A stretch of DNA of 64,000 nt, taken from Lunularia cruciata (lineage: Eukaryota > Streptophyta > Marchantiopsida > Lunulariales > Lunulariaceae). Made by a program: the position numbers and the translations under genes. The notes beneath the pieces were generated by a model, which had not been told where the DNA came from, did no database searches, and saw nothing but the letters and a program-made list of their open reading frames with translations. The DNA is taken from assembly GCA_948567375.1 (NCBI GenBank), contig OX419756.1, positions 2,857,001-2,921,000 of the forward strand. The letters are read 5' to 3'. This document shows, piece by piece, positions 57,150 through 64,000 of the stretch; the stretch's first letter is position 1, and every line of letters begins with the position of its first letter.

Positions 57150-57996
57150 GCATTTAGTTTCATGGAAACCTTTTTGATTAGAGAGTGTCAAGGATTTCCT
57201 ACTTCTATGACAGGTGACAGACTTAACAAGAAATGGTTACGGTACATGAAATAGTACAAAAAAACTTGGGAGCTTAAGAACAAGTCTACGAGAGAAGGTC
57301 TCACCAAGAAGGAATATGGCAAAGGGTGGAGAACTATAGAAGATAAATTAAATGGAATGTGCACGCATTTTGCAAGAATGGAAGCCATGTTTGGGACCAG
57401 AGTGAACATAAGTCCACCGGCAATGGTAAGTTTAGGAGATTGTAATCGTAATTCAAGTGAGATTTGTGAGGTTGGCAAGGAGGAGGTCCATGAAGGTGCG
57501 CAGGAGTGTTCCCAATTCTCATCTCCTCTAGAGGTGATGCTCCTTGACTCGGGCCCTGAGTTGGTCACAAACATCCAAGGGGTGGAAAGTTTACCAAGTG
57601 GCATGGACAATGGCATCCTATCAACCCAAGGATGAGTTCCCATTTGTTCTTCCAATCAAGGATTCACCTTTCATTACACCAGCGCCTTTAACTTCTACAA
57701 GGGATGGATCCGATTGTGCTTTTGCCAACCAAGAAGGAGAACATGACCCAAAGAGGAGGAAAGGTGGAATATCTGCAAGTAAGGTACCCAAGTTGTCACC
57801 TAGTATGTCATTGTCTCATGATTTAGCAAAAATTACCATGTTGAAGGTAGATATAATAAAATCCAGAGAGAGATTACGACTAGTTGAACTAGAAGCCACC
57901 AACATGAGGAAGAGAGAGAAAACAATGATGAGAATGGAAGCAAAGCGTGTAAGATTAGAGACAAAGAAGATGAGAATTGAAATTGAGAAAAATTGA
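57150..57996 (+). pseudogene. Myb/SANT-like DNA-binding protein relic
   Basis: Plus-strand frames joined by breaks: about 57170-57635 reads FPTSMTGDRLNKKW, TAG at 57250-57252, then TREGLTKKEYGKGW, LNGMCTHFARMEAMFG. A second frame (57544-57996) gives a basic KRRK segment and a long Lys/Arg/Glu-rich coiled coil. The KKW ... CxHFxRMxxxFG pattern resembles Myb/SANT-like proteins that partner PIF/Harbinger transposases or plant trihelix-type factors. One stop and one frameshift argue for a pseudogene. The transposase relic at the right edge makes the Harbinger connection attractive but unproven. Confidence 0.45.
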
Positions 57997-58069
57997 GCGC
58001 AAATAAAAGGAAAGCTAGGGCAGACAAACACAAATTTAAGGAGAAGAGTTTAGAATCAAAGCGCACTCA

Positions 58070-58901
58070 TGCAATCAAAATGAGTCTCATACAAGTAGGG
58101 AAAACTCCCAAGGAAATAAGTAACTATTTCAAAGTGTTCATTTAGGTCAATGTCCATCATACTCTACTGATAGCAAATACTATACCACCATGTAACCTTT
58201 AATATGATAATAATAAAGAGGAGTTATAGAAACTTGATAAATGTTGCTAGTATCCGCCTAATGCCGCTCGTTACCACTCAATTCCTCTCATGTTTTTCCT
58301 TGGCCACACATAGTAAGCCCATGATGCCACAAGTTGGCACTCATAGCCGCCCATAAAGTCTTTCTTGTAGCTGCTAGTCGTAGAGTAAGCCCAAGATGCC
58401 ACAAGTTGGCACTCATAGCCACCCATAAAGTCTTTCCTGCAGCCGCTAGTCGCTGCTCAATACCACACTTCCTTGAATAAAGGCCAGCTAGTGCTCGTTG
58501 GCACTAGTAGGCACTTGTAGATGCTCACAGATGCTCGGTAGCACTCTCAAGTAGTTGTAAATGCAGTAGGCATTCATCGGTGCTCGTATGAACTCCTTGG
58601 TGCAAGTCATGGCTTGTGGGTGCTCGTAGATGCTCAATGGCACTCGTGGGTGTGTGTTGGTGCTGAGGGATGCCAATGATGGGTTTAGGGTGGCGACTCT
58701 TGATGTGAATGGCACACATATTTGCAAGGTGATGACACGTTTGATACACAAGGCACAATTGAGTATATAGCACATGAAAATAAAAGAGTTAGACAAAAAT
58801 ATGAGAGTTCACAAGTGTAAACTAAAACATAAATGTATTCATGGGGAGAAATGAACAAAATATGTATATAAATGGGGAGCCAATAGAACCTAAACCTATG
58901 A
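58070..58901. repeat. Degenerate short tandem repeats
   Basis: Contains two units of about 75 bp (58315-58455, lines with AAGATGCCACAAGTTGGCAC and CCCATAAAGTCTTTC) and then a loose array of GGTGCTCGTAGATGCTC-like units (58485-58670). Similar TGCCA..ACGAGTGCC units recur at 62770-62960. No gene recognised. Confidence 0.5.
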
Positions 58902-59909
58902 CTATGGAGGTCGAGGAGGTGGAGAAGAAGAGGGAGATGCACCATGGTGTCTAAGTGCTACTACTGCATCCTCAAGTCTACGACAGTATACATGATGTTG
59001 AATCCTAAATGGACTCAATGACCACCATAGGAGCCACTCACTCTCATCCAAGTCTTGATGCTTGATATTGCTAGCAAGAAGAGGATATGGGTCGCAACTA
59101 TAAGAACTCAATCTACATGATGTCCACTCCTCTTCTGCCCAACTAATAGCAGGCCTATCGTCATGGACAAATCTGTCTAAAGCACTCATCAAAGGGTCAA
59201 ATGACCAAGTGTATGATGCTCTATGTACCCTATAAGGACGGAAGTGGGTAGGGTGGATAGCACCATGTGGATGGTTCCAATAATAAGAGAGTGCAAAACT
59301 ATCTATGATCAAAAGATCACGAAGAAGTAAACCTAATGAAGTAAGATGCTCATATGATCTAACTCTAAGTCCTCTGAACTCAAAATCTTGCTGGATATCT
59401 GTAGAACACAAATAGGCCATGAGGCGAGATCCGGTGTGAGCTCCCTTTGGGAGTTTAGACCACTGCCACATGCTCCGTAGTAACCACTCCACTCCATCCG
59501 GAGTAAGATCTATCCACAAGATAACCTCAAAGCGTAGCAAACAGAACTGGATGAAATGGCTAACACCAAGACGGGCTACCCACCCTACAGGCTTGGACTG
59601 TGTGTGAGGGCACCAACCATGCCTAGTTTTCCCGCTCTCCCATGCATGGAAACCGATAGCACCACAAATCCATAATGATGCCATACAAGTAACATCCACA
59701 ATAATAATTTTCTTCCGTAGGAAGTCGGCAAAGAGGATATGTGGAATATACTCTCCTGATAGACAAATCCTCTCTCTAAACTCAGTCTGAGTGCCCTGAG
59801 TCTCCACACTATGAGGTAACACATGGGTGACATTAGTCTGGGTCTGCATCTCATGACAAGTATGGGTTTGACGAACAATAGTATGTAGTCTAGGTCCAAA
59901 ATAAGCCAC
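58902..59909 (-). CDS. 335-codon open frame, unidentified
   Basis: Longest frame in the right flank. It opens VAYFGPRLHTIVRQ without an ATG at its upstream edge and ends in a Ser/Pro tail (SPSSSPPPRPP). It is rich in Trp and His (LSYYWNHPHG, WSFDPLM, EWLLWWSLSPF) and has no membrane segment or catalytic motif I recognise. The upstream minus-strand DNA encodes a coiled coil that joins this frame if one base is gained or lost near 59920, so the two are probably one broken gene. It could be an orphan transposon ORF or a lineage-specific host gene. Confidence 0.4.
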   Translation of the reverse strand: MAYFGPRLHTIVRQTHTCHEMQTQTNVTHVLPHSVETQGTQTEFRERICLSGEYIPHILFADFLRKKIIIVDVTCMASLWICGAIGFHAWESGKTRHGWCPHTQSKPVGWVARLGVSHFIQFCLLRFEVILWIDLTPDGVEWLLRSMWQWSKLPKGAHTGSRLMAYLCSTDIQQDFEFRGLRVRSYEHLTSLGLLLRDLLIIDSFALSYYWNHPHGAIHPTHFRPYRVHRASYTWSFDPLMSALDRFVHDDRPAISWAEEEWTSCRLSSYSCDPYPLLASNIKHQDLDESEWLLWWSLSPFRIQHHVYCRRLEDAVVALRHHGASPSSSPPPRPP

Positions 59910-59911
59910 AT

Positions 59912-60400
59912 GGAGCTCTCAAATGAGCTAGACTACTCTCTCTCCTCTATATGAGCTCTCATTTGAGCTAAACTACTCTCACTCTCCTCTACTTGAACAT
60001 GTGCACTCTCACATCTCTCTATAGCATATGCTAACTCTAGTGTCTGATTTTGTAACGGGAGCGTATAACCCTCCGCCATGGCAGTGGCACCTAGTATGTC
60101 CATGTCCAAGTCAGCTAATCTTTTCTCTCTCTCTCTCTATCTCAGAAGTAAGCAAGGTTAGATGTCTCTCCTCCTTTGCAGCAAGTAAATCCTCTCGCTC
60201 ACAAAGGAGTCTCTCTCACTCTAGCACTAATCTTTCTCTCTCCTCTACACTCTCCAATCTACTCTCATGCATAAGCACTAATCTCTCTCTCTCCTCTACA
60301 CTCTCTAGTCTACTCTCACGCTCAAGGAAATTTCTCTCTCTACACTCAGCCACTCAAACACAATCATCTAAAATGCAAGTGATGTCAATAGAACAAGAAG
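59912..60400 (-). pseudogene. Coiled-coil coding segment upstream of the 335-codon frame
   Basis: Minus-strand frame dominated by heptad-like Glu/Arg/Leu repeats (FLERESRLESVEERERL, then LLCEREDLLAAKEER) and later EESESSLAQMRAHIEERES. It has an internal TGA at about 60218 and ends in the wrong frame relative to the 335-codon segment. The DNA is CT-rich on the plus strand and includes imperfect 50-60-bp repeats (60230-60320), which may have grown by slippage. Confidence 0.4.
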
Positions 60401-60750
60401 GAGGTGAAGGTACTCTGAAATGCATGGGGTCACCAACCCCCTCCACAGACAGAGAAAGTGATGAAGGGGAAGAAGAGTGATAAGGAGTTATCTCAACAAA
60501 GGGTAAGGGCTGTGTCTCAACACAAATTTGTTGAACACCTGTTCACAAGTGGTACATTTAGTTATCCATCAAGTACAAATTCATATTTGAATTTAAAAAT
60601 ATACAAGTTCACAAGTTCATTAATCCAAGCTTCTTAAATGAACTCATTTATTAAATCCGGTAATGGTATATACAAAAGAACTTTGTATGTTTTCCAACAT
60701 AAAAATATATGAATATATATATATGACAAAAATCAAACCTAATCAATCAA

Positions 60751-61335
60751 TCACTCACCATCCTCATCCTCTCCCTCATCCTCCCCATCATCCTCCACAT
60801 CATCAGTAGTCCCGTCCTCATCCGAGCTATCTGCATACTCATGATCATCATCATGCTCTCCCTCGTGTATAATCTCCTCCTCTCCATCACTCAGGTACAT
60901 CACGTCCTCCTCTAGAATGAAACCTCTCTCCACAAAGAGATGAGTGAGTATCTGTCCAAGGAAGGTGACCCTGAACCTACGCCCCTTAGGACTCCTCAAT
61001 TGGCTTTGCAAACTCCCCACCTCTGCAATGATAGCTCTAAAAGCTAATTCTCTCCAATCATAATCCTCCACACCAAATCTCCTCAACTTGTTCTTGGTGT
61101 TGAGTACCAAATGCCCATGTACAATCTTGGGCCTAATAGTGGGTGCAACAAGTGGACCCATCAACTGGAAGAAAGCTTGGAATGCAGGATATATACATTG
61201 CCTTGCAAGATATCTTTTTGCAACCCTATCCCTTTGTGGAAACCAGTCTGAAATAGTTGTGTAATGAACTATCCTCCTTCTTGGTATTCTCCCTCTTGGC
61301 GTGGCAAGTGCATCTCTAACTATATCTGCAATCAA
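60751..61335 (-). CDS. 194-codon open frame with acidic tail, unidentified
   Basis: Frame opening after a TAG, first residues IADIVRDALATPRG. There is no ATG until MGPLVAP, and the sequence just upstream (TTGATTGCAG) could be a splice acceptor, so this may be a last exon. The first 135 residues are basic and mixed (RIPRRRIVHYTTISDW, YDWRELAFRAIIAEV); the last 50 are almost all Asp/Glu/Ser. No family recognised. It lies upstream of, and on the same strand as, the coiled-coil/335-codon relic and could belong to the same gene. Confidence 0.4.
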   Translation of the reverse strand: MIADIVRDALATPRGRIPRRRIVHYTTISDWFPQRDRVAKRYLARQCIYPAFQAFFQLMGPLVAPTIRPKIVHGHLVLNTKNKLRRFGVEDYDWRELAFRAIIAEVGSLQSQLRSPKGRRFRVTFLGQILTHLFVERGFILEEDVMYLSDGEEEIIHEGEHDDDHEYADSSDEDGTTDDVEDDGEDEGEDEDGE

Positions 61336-61339
61336 TTGA

Positions 61340-63250
61340 AACTACCTACCTCTTACCAAACTTATGCAAGAGACCTTGTCCCATGAACTCACAAACTCTG
61401 TACATGGAAGGACCTGCAAAACTGACCAAAAAAAATAGCTCAAACTTCTGTCCTAAGGACTCAAGCCCAAGGGTGCCGCTCATAGCCGCTCAAAGACACC
61501 CCCGGACAATAGAAACCTTATAAGTGCCACGGGTAGCCGCTGGTTGCCACCATTGGGAGCCGCTTAGGGATGTCCAAGGGCACCCCTTGCGCAGCGCCAG
61601 GGGGACAGCCGATGCTGTGCGTAGGTGCAGCTACGCTAGATGCCGCTGCAGGATAGGAAGGAAGACGCAAGGAGCCGCACGCATATGCGCAGAAATTCCA
61701 GGTGCAGCATGGAGTAGCTGGAAGGCACTCACGTACAGGGAGTTAGGGTTTAGGGATGGTACATGATGGCGCTTGAGGATGTTGGGAGGCATTGCGGGAT
61801 AGGCTAGGAGGCGCTGATAATTTGAAAGCCTTTACTATGCATAAATCAAAATCCTGAGGTGCTGGAACGTTTGAAAGTAGAGAGAAATGAAGAGAAAACA
61901 ATGAAGAAGGTTTGAAGAATACCTCTGGCCGTGGATAGTGAAGTCCAAGAGTAATTTTGAGCCCCATTATGTCTAGATCAATCTCCCAAATTCTAGAGAC
62001 AGCAGTTCAAATTTGATGTTTGTCCAGCTAGCACCACTTGATGAAATTTGTTGGGTATTGAATGCTATGAAATGCTATGAGCCAATCTCCTTCCTAATTA
62101 TTTCTCATGTCAGGCCCGTCAACTATCTTTTCATATCTCCAAATTTCTGCCATGGTTCAAATTGAGTCTTCTCTCAATCTCTCAAATGCTCTCCTGATCT
62201 CTCTTCTCAATCTCTCAAATGTTCTCTTGTTGTTTCTCTAGAGTCTCTAAAGCACTCCTTCAATTAGAAATCTGAATGGAGTTCTTCCTCTCAAAGAAAC
62301 TCTCAAAATTCCAACTCTTTGGCCCCACAAATTCCAACTCTCTCAGGCCCCACATCGAGTTGGTCTCCTTCGAGTTACTCCTCCTTTGAGTTCAGCTTCA
62401 GCGAGTTTGCCTCCTTCAAGTGAGTATGCTTCCTTCCAACACCCCAATTGCAAAATGACTCTTTCTCCTTTGAACAACTCACACACCCACACACACACTT
62501 GCAAAATTACCCTTTCTTGTTCCAACACCCCACACACTCACAAAATGAGGCTTTCTAACACCAACACACCCATCGGGAATGACATGAATTGAAAAGAAGA
62601 AGGTTTATATAAACCAAGCAGTTGGAGAAAGTAGGTGAATACCAAACATCCAACATGTACATTGTCAGGAAAAAAATCCATATTCAACTGAAAGAACTCA
62701 AATCCCGAGCAACCACATGCGGCACTCCATGTCGCCAACTGGCACAAGCAAGCATTGCATAATTCATGTAGCACCTACCAGCATCGATGAGTGCATTTAT
62801 TATTTTTTCATCTTGGAGTGCGGTCTCCAATGTCCACCAGCCTCTGCCAACATCTACGAGTGCCATCGAGTGGTGCCAGCAGGTGCCACTTGATGCCAGC
62901 AAGCATTCTTTTAAGTTTGTGAGCGATCCCTAGTGTGTACAAGCATGTATGAGTGCCATCTCACGGTGTCTACAATGTCTACAACATTGGCACACTTTTT
63001 TCCAACAACATCCGACAAGTGACTTTGAAGTGTAAACTTGCTAAACACCACACCATGTAAGTGTAAGCTCATGCCTTACAAATGTACAGATTAAGCTCCA
63101 TAGAATTCATTTTGCATCCTTTGAATTCTTATCCCAATATTACATCAAGATACACTCATGGTCTAAGATAAAGACTCATAGTCTAAGTTACCAGACAATG
63201 ACATATGAGATGAATAACTGAAAAATATATATATTATTATATGGAATCTC
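61340..63250. other. No recognised gene
   Basis: Mixed sequence: a G+C-rich patch with repeated GCCGCT lines (61470-61700), a CT-rich stretch (62150-62560) with a short CACACA run, and AT-rich DNA. Minus-strand frames of 60-78 codons show no domain. Short TGCCA/ACGAGTGCC repeats at 62770-62960 resemble those at 58485-58670, possibly marking two related flanks. Confidence 0.4.
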
Positions 63251-63252
63251 AG

Positions 63253-63981
63253 TCAATCAAGTATATCATCATTGTTATAATCAAGGCAATGTTGCATCAC
63301 CCTTGATTTAATTTCTTCTCTACCAAGTTCTATACCATGAAAAGACATTTTTGAATCTATTTGAGTTTCTTTTGTAAATCTGCTATTGTCCTCTGACCAA
63401 AGGTCAGACCTATTGATTAAAAAATTATGCAATATAATACACACCAATCCCCACTTTAACAAATAAGCATTTCTACTATTGTATTTCAGTTTCACTCTTA
63501 GCTCACAAAGAGAATGCCATCTAGTTTTCAATACTTCTATACAATGCTCATTTATCACTCTTGCCTTTGCTAAATATTTATTAAACTCATGCTTGTCCTC
63601 TGATCAAGCCTTCTTGAAAGCGGGGACTAGGTGATGCATATGTACATAACCCGAATCACCTAAAGGGTACTCCTTTGCCTCAAAAGTGCAACAACTCCCT
63701 CTTAGGTTCAAATCATTCCATAGTGACAATTTCTTCAAACAAGTCATGTCATGACATGACCCTGGCATTCCTGCAAATAAACAAATCAGGCCATACTTTT
63801 AGTAAACTATACAAAAAGGATCACCAATGCATTGAAAAAATACCAAACAAAACAACACATAACATAAATCATACCTCCGGAAAAATGTATAATTCTCCTT
63901 TTATCATCACATATAACTTGGCCGTTCATAGAATATGAACCTTGCGGCTGAAATATATTTCCATGTCCACCGTTGGTTAGG
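63253..63981 (-). pseudogene. PIF/Harbinger-type transposase, 3' part
   Basis: C-terminal part of a DDE transposase (DDE_Tnp_4 type), truncated by the window edge. The upstream exon (63981-63875) has YSMNGQVICDD, with the first catalytic Asp. A GT-AG intron of 104 bp (63874-63771) joins it cleanly to MPGSCHDMTC. YPLGDSGYVHMHH gives the second Asp. INEHCIEVLKTRW and CIILHNFLI give the region of the catalytic Glu and the family's HNFL tail. A TGA at 63606-63604 (KA*SED) interrupts the frame, so this copy is probably dead. These elements excise and reinsert by cut and paste, normally with a Myb-like partner; a candidate relic lies at 57150-57996. Confidence 0.85.
63771..63874 (-). other. Short intron in Harbinger transposase
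   Basis: Donor GTATGA and acceptor TTTGCAG on the minus strand. Splicing restores the continuous motif ending FSGG before MPGSCHD, which matches the family, so the intron is well supported. Confidence 0.8.
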
Positions 63982-64000
63982 CTGCAAGAGGAAACAATGT

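Noticed and set aside
62460..62540. CACACA microsatellite as a regulatory element
   Set aside because: Only a short imperfect run without other signals.

Overview
The window looks like land-plant nuclear DNA. It holds Ty1/copia and Ty3/gypsy LTR retrotransposons and a PIF/Harbinger transposase with a short GT-AG intron, in AT-rich, heavily duplicated, decayed DNA. I see no operons, rRNA genes, functional tRNA genes or clearly intact host genes. A large repeat-rich genome is likely; the species is not recognisable, and a non-flowering plant or charophyte-grade relative is only a guess.

Layout. Positions 1-34900 are two tandem copies of a unit of about 16.5 kb (about 1-16530 and 16530-34900). 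Each contains minus-strand copia remnants (integrase C-terminus, RT, RNase H, 3' LTR) alternating with two anonymous repeat blocks, called P and Q here. A smaller 3.56 kb tandem duplication lies inside the second copy. A third Q block (34901-56345) was split by two insertions of one unusual Ty3/gypsy family: an old decayed copy on the plus strand (36016-38985) and a young copy on the minus strand (40586-55124). From 56346 to the end is different DNA: a decayed Myb/SANT-like gene (+), two unrecognised minus-strand reading frames, and the 3' part of a PIF/Harbinger transposase (-) running off the edge.

The highlight is the young Ty3/gypsy element. One minus-strand reading frame of about 2470 codons, broken by two stops, encodes Gag with two zinc knuckles, aspartic protease, a complete C5-cytosine DNA methyltransferase domain (motifs I, IV, VI, VIII, IX, X in canonical order, PCQ catalytic loop), then after an in-frame UAG RT (YIDD), RNase H and integrase, and after a UGA the last integrase catalytic residue and a C-terminal PHD finger. 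The element therefore carries both a DNA-methylation writer and a probable histone-tail reader where chromoviruses carry a chromodomain. It may methylate, or steer itself to, particular chromatin; that is inference. Its LTRs are about 99% alike over the shared 450 bp, a 4-bp target duplication fits the outer ends, and the gag-protease-5' LTR part has been tandemly duplicated with a 263-bp filler taken from an older copy. Old copies show C-to-T decay, including CAG-to-TAG stops, as expected where cytosines are methylated.

Coordinates of repeat blocks are approximate to tens of bases, because they were found by eye.
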